Below, one piece after another: positions 23,617-33,978 of a stretch of 51,940 nt of DNA. The notes under the pieces are model-generated. The model had not been told where the DNA came from. It did not search any database and saw only the letters and a list, made by a program, of their open reading frames with translations. This DNA comes from Aliiroseovarius sp. (lineage in GTDB: Bacteria; Pseudomonadota; Alphaproteobacteria; Rhodobacterales; Rhodobacteraceae). The first letter of the stretch is position 1, and every line of letters begins with the position of its first letter. Made by a program: the position numbers and the translations under genes. Location: NCBI RefSeq assembly GCF_030148435.1, contig NZ_JASBTN010000056.1, positions 1 to 51,940 of the forward strand, in the 5' to 3' direction.

Positions 23617-24405
23617 ATGACATTCCTGATCCTGGCAGGCACGCTGATGCTGGCCACCGTGCTGATGGTGCGCCCGGCGCTGGTCTCCGGTCCGCCGCTG
23701 GTGCTGCAGGGATTCAACGGCGCGGGCGTGGTGCTGGGCTTTGCCTGTTTTGTCGCGATGGCCGTGGTCATGGACCCTCTGTTCAGCTTCGCGCTGTTGC
23801 TCGCCTTCCTGCTGCATGAATTCGGCCATGTCGTCGCGCACCGCATGGTCGGGCACCATGACGCCCGCTTTCGCCTGATCCCGTTCTGGAACGGCGCGCG
23901 TATCTCGGACCGGCCCCCCACCACCGATGCCGACGCCTTCTTCATCGCCCTGATGGGCCCCGGCGTGTCGCTGGCCCCGATGGTCTTGAGCTTCGCCCTG
24001 GCCCCGGCGCTGGCGTCCACCAGCCCGCTGGTCTCCGAGTTCTTCCTGCAATTCGCCCTGGCCATCGGGGCGCTGAACTTCGTGAACCTGCTGCCGATCT
24101 GGCCGCTGGACGGCGGGCGTTGTGTGCGGCTGCTGATCCAGGCCCGGGCACCGCGTTTCGGATCCCTGGCGGCGGCCTCCATGTCGGCGGCCCTGCTTGG
24201 ATTTTCCGTTACCGTGCATTCCGTGCTGTTGACCTTGCTGGCGCTGGCGGGCGGCTTTGCCCTGATCGCCAACCGCGTCGAACCCGCCCCGCGCCCCACG
24301 CTTTCGCGCCGCCAATGGCGTGTTGCCGCAACCGCCTGGTTTGCATCCCTCGCGGCGTTTTTCCTGGGCGGCTGGTGGGTGATCAATCTGATTCCGTTCA
24401 GCTGA
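23617..24405 (+). CDS. site-2 protease (M50) family membrane metalloprotease
   Basis: A 262-aa polytopic membrane protein with about six hydrophobic segments. The zinc motif HEFGH is at 67-71 (FLLHEFGHVVAHRMVGH). The third ligand is Asp165 in NLLPIWPLDGGR, the S2P signature. No PDZ or CBS domain is present, so this is the minimal type. Site-2 proteases cleave membrane-embedded anti-sigma factors or signal peptides; no candidate substrate is adjacent. ATG 23617 follows GGGGGAAAGG. Downstream is a separate catabolic run. Confidence 0.9.
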   Translation: MTFLILAGTLMLATVLMVRPALVSGPPLVLQGFNGAGVVLGFACFVAMAVVMDPLFSFALLLAFLLHEFGHVVAHRMVGHHDARFRLIPFWNGARISDRPPTTDADAFFIALMGPGVSLAPMVLSFALAPALASTSPLVSEFFLQFALAIGALNFVNLLPIWPLDGGRCVRLLIQARAPRFGSLAAASMSAALLGFSVTVHSVLLTLLALAGGFALIANRVEPAPRPTLSRRQWRVAATAWFASLAAFFLGGWWVINLIPFS

Positions 24406-24476
24406 CCGGGGCGCATTTCTACCCCTTTCCCAACCGGTCGACCTGTGCCACCCTCCGCCACAAGGGAGAGACGTGC

Positions 24477-25166
24477 ATGACCATTACCACCTGCATTTTC
24501 GACGCCTATGGTACGCTGTTCGACGTCAGCGCCGCCGCGCGCGAGGCCGCCCGGGAACCCGGCAACGAGGCCCTGGCCGACAGCTGGCCGAAACTCGCCG
24601 CCGACTGGCGCGCAAAGCAGCTCGAATACACCTGGCTGCGCGCCATTACCGGCGAGCACAGGGATTTCTGGAGCGTGACGCAGAACGGGCTCGACTGGGC
24701 GCTGGAGGCGCAGGGGCTGACCGATCCCGACCTGCGCGAGCGCCTCCTGCAGCTCTACTGGGAGCTCTCCGCCTATCCGGAAGTCCCCGCCATGCTCACC
24801 GCCCTCAAACACGCGGGGCTGAACACCGCGATCCTGTCCAACGGCTCGCCGGACATGCTGGCAGGCGCGGTGAACTCGGCGGGTCTTCAGGCCCTGCTGG
24901 ACGACTGCCTCTCGGTCGAAAGCGTGGGCATCTACAAGCCCGCCGACGTGGTCTATCAGCTGGTCGAGGAGCGTTTCGGCTGTACCCGCGACGAAGTGCT
25001 TTTCGTCAGCTCGAACGGCTGGGACGCGGCCGGGGCCTCCGGCTTCGGCTTTACCACCGTCTGGGTCAACCGTATGGGCCTGCCAGTAGACCGCATGGAC
25101 CACCGCCCGGCCCATATCCTGACCGACCTCACCGGCATTCCCGACATTGCGAAGGGCACCGAATGA
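24477..25166 (+). CDS. haloacid dehalogenase, type II (HAD superfamily)
   Basis: A 229-aa HAD hydrolase of the L-2-haloacid dehalogenase type. Nucleophile Asp9 is in CIFDAYGTLFDV; AILSNGSPDML is the motif 2 loop; Lys in VGIYKPADVVYQ and FVSSNGWDAAGASGFGF match the dehalogenase-specific motifs. The reaction would be hydrolytic release of halide from a 2-haloacid, although some members act on other substrates. AAGGGAGAGA precedes ATG 24477. Its stop overlaps the next start (ATGA), so it is the first gene of a six-gene run. Confidence 0.9.
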   Translation: MTITTCIFDAYGTLFDVSAAAREAAREPGNEALADSWPKLAADWRAKQLEYTWLRAITGEHRDFWSVTQNGLDWALEAQGLTDPDLRERLLQLYWELSAYPEVPAMLTALKHAGLNTAILSNGSPDMLAGAVNSAGLQALLDDCLSVESVGIYKPADVVYQLVEERFGCTRDEVLFVSSNGWDAAGASGFGFTTVWVNRMGLPVDRMDHRPAHILTDLTGIPDIAKGTE

Positions 25167-25984
25167 AAACGCTTCAATCCACGGACGGGCTGACGCTCGC
25201 CTATCGTGACGAGGGCGAGGGCTTGCCGGTCATCGCGCTGGCGGGGCTGACCCGCAACGGCGATGATTTCAACTTCGTCGCGCCCCATCTGGAAGGCGTG
25301 CGCCTGATCCGGCCCGACTATCGCGGACGCGGTCACAGCGACTGGGCGCCCCACCAGTCCTACACGATCCAGGTCGAGGCGATGGACGTGCTGCAGCTGA
25401 TGGACCATCTGGGGCTGGACCGGGCCGCCATCCTCGGCACCTCGCGCGGCGGGCTGATAGCGATGGGCCTGGGCGCGACCGTGCCCGAGCGCCTGCTGGG
25501 CGTCTGCCTGAATGACATCGGTCCGGTGATCGACAACGACGGGTTGGACACGATCATGGGCTACCTCGGTCGCCAGCCCAACGTGACGAGCTTCGAAGCC
25601 GCCGCCAAAGCGCGCGCCACCCTCATGGAGGGGTTCGACAATGTGCCGTTGAGCCGTTGGCTGGACGAGGTGCACCACCTGTTTGTACAGGAAGGCGACC
25701 GGCTGAAGAACCGATATGACCCCGCCCTGCGCGATGCGGTGATCGAGGCGGGCGCGCAGCCGGTGCCCGACCTCTGGCCGCTGTTCGACGCGCTCGCGGG
25801 CCTGCCCACCGCGCTGGTGCATGGCGCCAACTCGGACCTGTTGTCCGACGCCACCGTGGCCGAGATGCGCCGCCGTCACCCCGCCATGGGCTATGCCCGT
25901 GTGCCGGGCCGGGGCCACGTTCCCTTTCTGGACGAAGCCGAGGCGCTGACCGTGATCCGGGCCTGGCTGGAGGAGATGCGATGA
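25163..25984 (+). CDS. alpha/beta fold hydrolase
   Basis: A 273-aa alpha/beta hydrolase. Nucleophile Ser94 lies in AILGTSRGGLIAMG, oxyanion-loop residues follow in LAGLTRNGDDF, and the catalytic His is in VPGRGHVPFLDE. The closest pattern is the epoxide hydrolase / haloalkane dehalogenase / C-C hydrolase branch; with a Ser nucleophile it should be an esterase- or lactonase-type enzyme. It overlaps both neighbours by 4 nt. Substrate unknown. Confidence 0.88.
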   Translation: MKTLQSTDGLTLAYRDEGEGLPVIALAGLTRNGDDFNFVAPHLEGVRLIRPDYRGRGHSDWAPHQSYTIQVEAMDVLQLMDHLGLDRAAILGTSRGGLIAMGLGATVPERLLGVCLNDIGPVIDNDGLDTIMGYLGRQPNVTSFEAAAKARATLMEGFDNVPLSRWLDEVHHLFVQEGDRLKNRYDPALRDAVIEAGAQPVPDLWPLFDALAGLPTALVHGANSDLLSDATVAEMRRRHPAMGYARVPGRGHVPFLDEAEALTVIRAWLEEMR

Positions 25985-26955
25985 ATATCGACATGATCCG
26001 GGCCGCTCAGAAGCGGCTGCGCGGCCATGCCCGCGTCACGCCCCTGATGTCCTCGCCCTTTCTGGACGAGATCGCCGGGCGGCGGCTCTTCGTCAAACCC
26101 GAAGGCCTGCAGCACACCGGCAGCTTCAAATATCGCGGCGCGCGCAATGCCATCGCCGCGCTGGATGACGAAACCCGTGCGCGCGGCGTCATCGCCTTTT
26201 CCTCCGGCAACCATGCCCAGGGTGTGGCGCTTGCCGCCGCCGAACACAGCGTGGCGGCGGTCATCGTCATGCCCTCGGACGCGCCCCGGCTGAAGATCGG
26301 CAACACCCGCGCCCTGGGCGCCGAGGTGGTTCTGTATGACCGCGCGAACGAGGACCGCGATGCCCTGGGCGCGCGGCTGGCGGCGGAACGGGAACTGACG
26401 CTGGTCAAACCGTTCGACGAGCCGCTGGTGATCGCGGGACAGGGCACCGTCGGGCTGGAAATCGCCACCCAGGCGGCTGAACAAGGTTATGCCGACGGCG
26501 ACGTGCTGGTGCCCTGTGGCGGGGGCGGGCTGATCTCCGGCGTCGCGCTGGCCCTTGCCGCCGAGGCGCCGGGGATGCACGTGCGTCCGGTGGAACCGGA
26601 AGGGTTTGACGACGTGGCCCGTTCGCAGGCCGTCGGCGAGGTCCAGCGCAATGCCCGCCTGTCCGGCTCGCTCTGCGATGCGATCATTACCCCGCAGCCC
26701 GGCGATCTGACATGGCCCGTGATCGACCTGCATTGCGGCCCCGGGCTGGTGGTTACGGAAGACGAATGCCTGAAGGCCATGGCGCTCGCCTTTACCCGCC
26801 TCAAGATCGTCATTGAACCCGGTGCCGCCGTCGCCCTGGCCGCGGCCCTGTTCCATCGCGACCGGGTCGAGGGCGATGTGGTGACGGTGATTGCCTCCGG
26901 CGGCAATGTCGATGCCGACGTTTTTGTCCATGCGCTTGAAAGGTTCGCGAAATGA
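25981..26955 (+). CDS. PLP-dependent threonine/serine dehydratase family
   Basis: A 324-aa fold-type II PLP enzyme similar to biosynthetic threonine deaminase, serine racemase and threo-3-hydroxyaspartate ammonia-lyase. The Schiff-base Lys50 is in HTGSFKYRGARNA, SSGNHAQGVALAA follows, and the phosphate-binding glycine loop is VPCGGGGLISG. There is no C-terminal ACT regulatory domain, which argues for a catabolic or racemase role over IlvA. It is coupled to both neighbours by 4-nt overlaps. Confidence 0.9.
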   Translation: MNIDMIRAAQKRLRGHARVTPLMSSPFLDEIAGRRLFVKPEGLQHTGSFKYRGARNAIAALDDETRARGVIAFSSGNHAQGVALAAAEHSVAAVIVMPSDAPRLKIGNTRALGAEVVLYDRANEDRDALGARLAAERELTLVKPFDEPLVIAGQGTVGLEIATQAAEQGYADGDVLVPCGGGGLISGVALALAAEAPGMHVRPVEPEGFDDVARSQAVGEVQRNARLSGSLCDAIITPQPGDLTWPVIDLHCGPGLVVTEDECLKAMALAFTRLKIVIEPGAAVALAAALFHRDRVEGDVVTVIASGGNVDADVFVHALERFAK

Positions 26956-28148
26956 CCGAGTTCACGATTGCCAGTTTCAACGTCAAGAACCTGATCGGCC
27001 CCGACAGGGAATACTATCGCTTTCAGGAATACACGCCCGAGGAATACGCCTGGAAGAAGGACTGGATGGCCGAGCAACTGCTGGCGCTGGACGCCGATGT
27101 GGTGGGGTTTCAGGAGATCTTCGAGGAAGAGGCGCTGAGGGATGTGGTGGCCGAGGCCAGCCGCCGGGCCCATGCCCACAACAAGGCGACCATCCCGGAC
27201 GAGGGCAAGCGGTATCACCGCAAAGTCATTTTCCGCAAACTCGGGGTTGATCCCTGGGACAATGCCGCCCTGGCGTTTGCCCCCAACGTGGCCGATGCCG
27301 GGCCGGGCGAACGCCGCCCGGGCCTTGCCGTGCTGTCGCGCCTGGGCTTCGTGGGGGAACCGGAGGTTGTCCAGGATCTGGCCGAGCCCGTAACCATTCC
27401 CTTTCCGGCCTTGCGCGGACTTGAAGGCGAGGCGGGCTCCTACACGCTGACCCGCCTGTCGCGCCCGATCCTCAAGGTGCGCATCCCCGTGGATGGCCAG
27501 GTGGTGACGCTGTTCAACTGCCACCTGAAGTCCAAGCTGGGCGAGTTCATCACGCCGAAAGGCGCGGAGTTTGCCCCGGAAGAGGACCTGACCCGCTATG
27601 ACCCGGTGGGCCGGGCGCTTGGCAGCCTGCGCTCGGCCGTCCGGCGCATGGCCGAGGCCTGGGTACTGCGCAAGCTGATCGTCGAGGAGATCCGCAAGGG
27701 CAACCCGGTGGTGGCCCTTGGCGACTTCAACGATGGCGAACATGCGGTGAGCTCGGAGATCATCTGCGGCGAGGTGCCCTTCAAGAACTACGCCTGGATG
27801 CTGCGCCATGACGCCGAGGCCCGGATCGACCGCTATTCGGCGGATCAGAACAAGGCCATCACCGAGGCAGTCGAGGCCGTGCGCCTGCGGTCTGCCGAAA
27901 AGCTCTTCGTGCGCAAGTCCCTGCGCGACATGGTCTATACCTCCAGCTTCGGCGGGGTCTACGAGAGCATTGACCAGATCCTGCTGAGCCGCCATTTCCA
28001 CCCGGAGAATGAAGGCCGCGTGGCGGATATGACCTATTTCTCGGTGCTGAACGATCACATCACCGATGGCTCCCACCCCGAGGCGCCTTACAACAAGCTT
28101 GCCTCGGACCACGGCCAGATCATGGCGCATTTCCAGTTGCGGGAGTGA
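26952..28148 (+). CDS. endonuclease/exonuclease/phosphatase family protein
   Basis: A 398-aa member of the EEP (DNase I-like) superfamily. The motif FNVKNLIG supplies the first Asn, VVGFQEIFEEE the catalytic Glu, VALGDFNDGEH the Asp-Asn pair, and ASDHGQIMAHF the terminal Asp-His. It has no signal peptide or extra domain. Substrates of such proteins range from nucleic acids to phosphoesters, so only the class can be given. It overlaps the dehydratase gene by 4 nt. Confidence 0.88.
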   Translation: MTEFTIASFNVKNLIGPDREYYRFQEYTPEEYAWKKDWMAEQLLALDADVVGFQEIFEEEALRDVVAEASRRAHAHNKATIPDEGKRYHRKVIFRKLGVDPWDNAALAFAPNVADAGPGERRPGLAVLSRLGFVGEPEVVQDLAEPVTIPFPALRGLEGEAGSYTLTRLSRPILKVRIPVDGQVVTLFNCHLKSKLGEFITPKGAEFAPEEDLTRYDPVGRALGSLRSAVRRMAEAWVLRKLIVEEIRKGNPVVALGDFNDGEHAVSSEIICGEVPFKNYAWMLRHDAEARIDRYSADQNKAITEAVEAVRLRSAEKLFVRKSLRDMVYTSSFGGVYESIDQILLSRHFHPENEGRVADMTYFSVLNDHITDGSHPEAPYNKLASDHGQIMAHFQLRE

Positions 28149-28159
28149 GAAAGACCCAC

Positions 28160-28960
28160 ATGCACGACGCCCCACCCGATCTGGGCACGCTTGCTTTGAA
28201 CGTCGAAAGCCACGGACCCGACGGTGCCCCCGCGCTGGTGCTGGCCCATGCGCTGGGGTCGAACTCCCGCGCCTGGGACAGGTTGCTGCCGCAGTTGCCG
28301 GAAAACTTGCGCATCATCACGCTGGACATGCGCGGCCACGGCCTGTCGCCCTGCCCGGACGGGCCCTACCCGATGGGCGATCTCGTGGCGGATGCGGGCC
28401 GGGCCCTGGATCGGTTGGGGGTAAAGGACTGCGTCTTTCTCGGCCTGTCCATCGGCGGCATGATCGCCCAGGGCCTGGCTGCCGAACGGCTGGACCTGGT
28501 GCGCGGCATGGTGCTGTCGTCGACGGCCGCCAAGATCGCCACGCCGGGCGTCTGGGCGGACCGCATGGCGGCCATCCGCAAGGGCGGGATCGAGGCCGTG
28601 GTGGACCCCAACATGGAGCGCTGGTTCTCGCGCCGGACCCGCCGCGACGCGCCCGAGCTGCTGGACGAGGCCCGCGCACGGATGCGTGCCACGCCGCTCG
28701 AAGGCTACCTGGGCTGCTGTGCCGCCGTGTCCGAAACCGACCTCTACGAAAGCACCGCCCGGCTGACCCTGCCCACGCTTGTCACGGCGGGCAGCGAGGA
28801 CGGTTCCACCCCGGCCGACCTCGTGCGCGAGACCGCGGGGCTGATCAGGGGCGCCCGGTTCGAGCTGATCCGCAACACCGGCCACATGTCGCCGGTCGAG
28901 GCGCCAAAGGCCTATGGCGCGCTGGTCTCGGAATTCCTGCGGGACATTGCCCATGTCTGA
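28160..28960 (+). CDS. 3-oxoadipate enol-lactonase-like alpha/beta hydrolase
   Basis: A 266-aa alpha/beta hydrolase resembling PcaD. The nucleophile Ser97 lies in VFLGLSIGGMIAQG, the family's LSxGGMxxQ pattern. LVLAHALGSNSRAWD forms the oxyanion loop and RNTGHMSPVEAP the catalytic His. No other protocatechuate-branch gene (pcaB, C, G, H) is in the window, so beta-ketoadipate enol-lactone is only one possibility. ATG 28160 was preferred over GTG 28145 because GAGAAAG lies between them. It overlaps the next gene by 8 nt. Confidence 0.85.
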   Translation: MHDAPPDLGTLALNVESHGPDGAPALVLAHALGSNSRAWDRLLPQLPENLRIITLDMRGHGLSPCPDGPYPMGDLVADAGRALDRLGVKDCVFLGLSIGGMIAQGLAAERLDLVRGMVLSSTAAKIATPGVWADRMAAIRKGGIEAVVDPNMERWFSRRTRRDAPELLDEARARMRATPLEGYLGCCAAVSETDLYESTARLTLPTLVTAGSEDGSTPADLVRETAGLIRGARFELIRNTGHMSPVEAPKAYGALVSEFLRDIAHV

Positions 28961-29654
28961 GTTCCTGCTGGTGCACGGATCATGCCACGGTGCCTGGTGC
29001 TGGCGCGACCTCATCCCGGCTCTGGAAGCCCGTGGCCATGGCGCCCGCGCCATCGACCTGCCCACCCATGGGGCGGATGGAACACCCATCGCCGAGGCCA
29101 CCTTGATGCGCTACGCGGAGGCCATCCTCGGTGCCATCGACACCATGGGAGGTGGGCCGGTCACGGTGATCGGCCATTCGATGGGCGGATTCCCGATCAC
29201 CCAGGCCGCCTGCCTGGCACCGGAAAGGATCGCCCGCCTGATCTATGTCTGCGCCTATGTACCCGCACCCGGCATGACCCTGGTCGAGATGCGCCGCGCC
29301 GGGCCCTATCAGCCGCTCGAGGGCGCGCTGGACATTTCCGGGGATGGCAGTTGGTTCACCTTCAAACCCGAGCGCACCCTTGACCTGCTTTACCAGGACT
29401 GCCCGGCGGGCACGGTGGACTATGCACGCCAGCATCTCTGCCGCGAACCGACGCTACCCGCCAACACGCCGATCCTGGGCAGCCACAGGGTTCCGCGCAG
29501 CTATGTCCGCTGCACCCGGGACGCGACGATCCCACCGGAATACCAGGTGGCGATGAGCGCGGGCTGGGATAGTACCCGTGACCTCGATTGCGGCCATTCG
29601 CCCTTCTTCGCCTGCCCCGAGGCTCTGGCGGATGCCGTAACGGAACTGGCCTGA
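28953..29654 (+). CDS. alpha/beta hydrolase, methylesterase/hydroxynitrile-lyase type
   Basis: A 233-aa alpha/beta hydrolase of the group that includes plant methyl-salicylate esterases and hydroxynitrile lyases, and bacterial EstC-like enzymes. It starts LLVHGSCHGAWCWRDLIPAL, with nucleophile Ser76 in VIGHSMGGFPIT and the terminal His in LDCGHSPFFACPEAL. It is the last gene of the six-gene hydrolytic run beginning at 24477. Substrate is unknown. Confidence 0.88.
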   Translation: MSEFLLVHGSCHGAWCWRDLIPALEARGHGARAIDLPTHGADGTPIAEATLMRYAEAILGAIDTMGGGPVTVIGHSMGGFPITQAACLAPERIARLIYVCAYVPAPGMTLVEMRRAGPYQPLEGALDISGDGSWFTFKPERTLDLLYQDCPAGTVDYARQHLCREPTLPANTPILGSHRVPRSYVRCTRDATIPPEYQVAMSAGWDSTRDLDCGHSPFFACPEALADAVTELA

Positions 29655-29733
29655 TAGCGACATCCCTGTCGAAAACGCACTTGCCGGGCGCTGAATGCGC
29701 TCGCATCGTGGGCGGAAACAACAGGGACCGACC

Positions 29734-30819
29734 ATGCAGAAAATCAAAGCCGCCGTATGCCACGAGTTTGGCCAACCTCTTGTCATCAAGGAGATCACCC
29801 TGCGCGCGCCCGTGGGCAGCGAAGTGGAGGTGACGCTGGACGCCGTCGCCATATGCCACAGCGACATCTCCTACGCCGATGGGGCCTGGGGCGGTGCGTT
29901 GCCCGCTGTCTATGGCCATGAGGCCGCAGGAAAGGTGACAGCGGTAGGCGACCACGCGAAGGGCATCAGGGTCGGCGACACGGTTGTCGTCACCCTGATC
30001 CGTGCCTGCCAGAGCTGCGCGTCCTGTTCCTCGGGCAGCCCTGTCACCTGCGAGACCCCCTATGACGGCGACAAGGGGCCGATCACCACGGCCGAAGGCG
30101 GCACGCTGCACCAGGCGATGGCCTGCGGGGCCTTCGCGCAAAAGGTGGTGGTGGAGGCCAGCCAGGTCGTAAAGATCTCGCCCGAGATGCCGATGGACGC
30201 GGCCGCGCTGCTGGCCTGCGGGGTGATTACCGGCGTGGGCGCGGTGGTGAACTCGGCCCGTCTGCGGCCCGGTCAGGACGTGGTGGTGATCGGCGCGGGC
30301 GGCGTCGGCCTGAACGCCATCCAGGGCGCGCGCATCGCCGGGGCCCGGCGCATCATCGCCGTGGACATGAGCGAAGAGAAGCTGGAGGCGGCAAGGGAAT
30401 TCGGGGCCACCGACGGGGTGCTGGCCACCGGCAAATCCCCCTGGAAAGAGGTGCACCGGATCACCGGGCGCGGGGCCGATGCTGTGCTGGTCACAGTGGG
30501 CGCGATCCCGGCCTATGACAGTGCGCCGCGATACCTGGCGCCGGGCGGCAAGGTCATCATGGTGGGCATGCCGCATTCGGGGGACACGTCGAGCTACGAG
30601 CCGGTCATCCTGGCCGCCATGGGTCAGGGCATGGTCGGGTCCAAGATGGGCGATGTGGTGATTTCACGCGACATCCCCTGGATGGTGGACCTGTACGAGC
30701 AAGGACGTCTGAAGCTGGACGAGCTGGTGTCGGGGCGCTGGACACTCGACCAGATCAACGAGGCGATTGCCGATACCAAATCCGGTTCGGCCCGGCGCAA
30801 TGTCATCCTGTTCGACTGA
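29734..30819 (+). CDS. zinc-dependent alcohol dehydrogenase
   Basis: A 361-aa medium-chain dehydrogenase. Catalytic zinc ligands are Cys41 (AICHSDIS), His62 and Glu63 (YGHEAAG). The structural zinc lobe has Cys92, Cys95, Cys98 and Cys106 (CQSCASCSSGSPVTC). The Rossmann motif is VVIGAGGVGLNAIQ. It most resembles class III-like or aryl/alkyl alcohol dehydrogenases. Its 3' end overlaps that of the convergent lysR by 17 nt. It may serve the adjacent phosphonate locus or the upstream hydrolases; neither link is shown. ATG 29734 has a weak ACAGGGACC upstream. Confidence 0.9.
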   Translation: MQKIKAAVCHEFGQPLVIKEITLRAPVGSEVEVTLDAVAICHSDISYADGAWGGALPAVYGHEAAGKVTAVGDHAKGIRVGDTVVVTLIRACQSCASCSSGSPVTCETPYDGDKGPITTAEGGTLHQAMACGAFAQKVVVEASQVVKISPEMPMDAAALLACGVITGVGAVVNSARLRPGQDVVVIGAGGVGLNAIQGARIAGARRIIAVDMSEEKLEAAREFGATDGVLATGKSPWKEVHRITGRGADAVLVTVGAIPAYDSAPRYLAPGGKVIMVGMPHSGDTSSYEPVILAAMGQGMVGSKMGDVVISRDIPWMVDLYEQGRLKLDELVSGRWTLDQINEAIADTKSGSARRNVILFD

Positions 30820-31681
30820 TCCCGGCGGGACCGGTCAGGCAGTCGCCCAGCCGCTCCCACTGTCTGCGCGACATGCGTTCGCGGGCGCCAAGCAGCCAGT
30901 AGGTCTCGTGATGCGGCAAGACGTGGCGCGAAGCCCGCACCAAAGTGCCGCGCGCCAGATCCTCCCCGACCAGGGGCAGCGAGGCGATCAGCACACCCAG
31001 CCCGGCCCGCGCCGCCGCCAGGCCAAGGGAAAACGTGTCGAAGCGCAGCTCGGGCAGGGGCGTGGTGGGCATCCCGGTCTGCTCGCACCACGGCCCCCAA
31101 CCGGGGCGCGGCCCTGCCACCGCCAGACGCGGCAGGGTTGCGAGGGGCCCCTGCGTCAGCAGCTCCGGCGTGGCCACCAATCCGAAGGCTTCGTCATAGA
31201 GCGGGCGTTTGTACGCCACCGGCCAGTCGCCGCTGCCGTATCGCACACGGATCGCGGTATCGTCCTTGGCCTCGTCGCTGGACACAACCATCGTGCGCAG
31301 CTTGACCTGCACACCGATCTCGGCTGTCAGGCGGGCCAGGCGCGGCACCAGCCAGAGCTCGATGATCGAGGCGCTGGCCGACAGGGTCATGCGGTTCTTG
31401 GCCACGCCGAACAGCGCCTCGGAACTGTCGCGCAGCCCCGCAAGCGCCGCCTGCACATGGGGCAGCCAGGCTTCCCCCTCGGCGGTCAGCGATATGCGCC
31501 GCGCCTCGCGGGCAAAAAGCCGGGCGCCCAGACGGTTTTCCAGATGCGCGATGCGCTGGCTGATGGCCGATTGGGTCAGGCCCGTTTCCGTGGCCGCGGC
31601 AGTGAACGACCCCAGCCGCGCCGCCGTTTCAAAGGCGCGGATCCATTCCAACGGCAGTTGATCGAAGCCCGCGTTTTGCAT
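30803..31681 (-). CDS. LysR-family regulator divergent from tmpA
   Basis: A 292-aa LysR-type transcription factor. The winged HTH covers LEWIRAFETAARLGSFTAAATE to SQRIAHLENRLGARLFAREA; the effector-binding domain fills the rest and ends TYWLLGARERMSRRQWERLG. It resembles the GcvA branch. Being divergently oriented 101 nt from tmpA, it is the probable regulator of tmpAB. An inverted repeat with a LysR-type layout lies 8 nt before its start codon. Confidence 0.9.
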   Translation of the reverse strand: MQNAGFDQLPLEWIRAFETAARLGSFTAAATETGLTQSAISQRIAHLENRLGARLFAREARRISLTAEGEAWLPHVQAALAGLRDSSEALFGVAKNRMTLSASASIIELWLVPRLARLTAEIGVQVKLRTMVVSSDEAKDDTAIRVRYGSGDWPVAYKRPLYDEAFGLVATPELLTQGPLATLPRLAVAGPRPGWGPWCEQTGMPTTPLPELRFDTFSLGLAAARAGLGVLIASLPLVGEDLARGTLVRASRHVLPHHETYWLLGARERMSRRQWERLGDCLTGPAGISRTG

Positions 31682-31688
31682 TACGAAA

Positions 31689-31705
31689 GCTGCCTCTCAG
31701 GTAGC
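31689..31705. promoter_or_regulatory. candidate LysR operator between lysR and tmpA
   Basis: GCTGCCT-CTC-AGGTAGC is an inverted repeat with 6 of 7 arm positions matching, in the 101-nt divergent intergenic region. LysR proteins usually bind an interrupted dyad of about this size. Confidence 0.4.
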
Positions 31706-31710
31706 GATAG

Positions 31711-33554
<1,844 letters not shown>

Positions 33555-33978
33555 AGCTTCTGCTCGGCCATGCCGCGATACAGGGCCAGGGCGGCGGCGT
33601 TGTCGCTCCCAGCCCCCAACCAGACGCCGTGACAGCCGCGGGCCCGCGCAATCGAAATCATCTGCGATATCATCCGCCTGGCGACACCCCGGCGGCGGAA
33701 GTCCCGGTGCGTGCCGACCTCGTTGATGAACAACGCCGGCGGTTTGTCCGGGTGCAACAGGACCGTCGCCGAGCACAGGCCGACGGCACGGCTGCCCGCG
33801 AAGGCCAGAACCAGCTCGTGCCCGGGATCGGCCAGAAATGCGCGCGCCTGCTCGGGCCGGATCGCATGATCAAAAACGCCCGGCCCGACGGCCAGCAGCA
33901 CCTCAAGGTCTTGCGCGGCAAGAGACCGTATGCTGATCTCGTCTTTCATGAACTGCCTTTCCAGCCGGAGCCTAGCAC

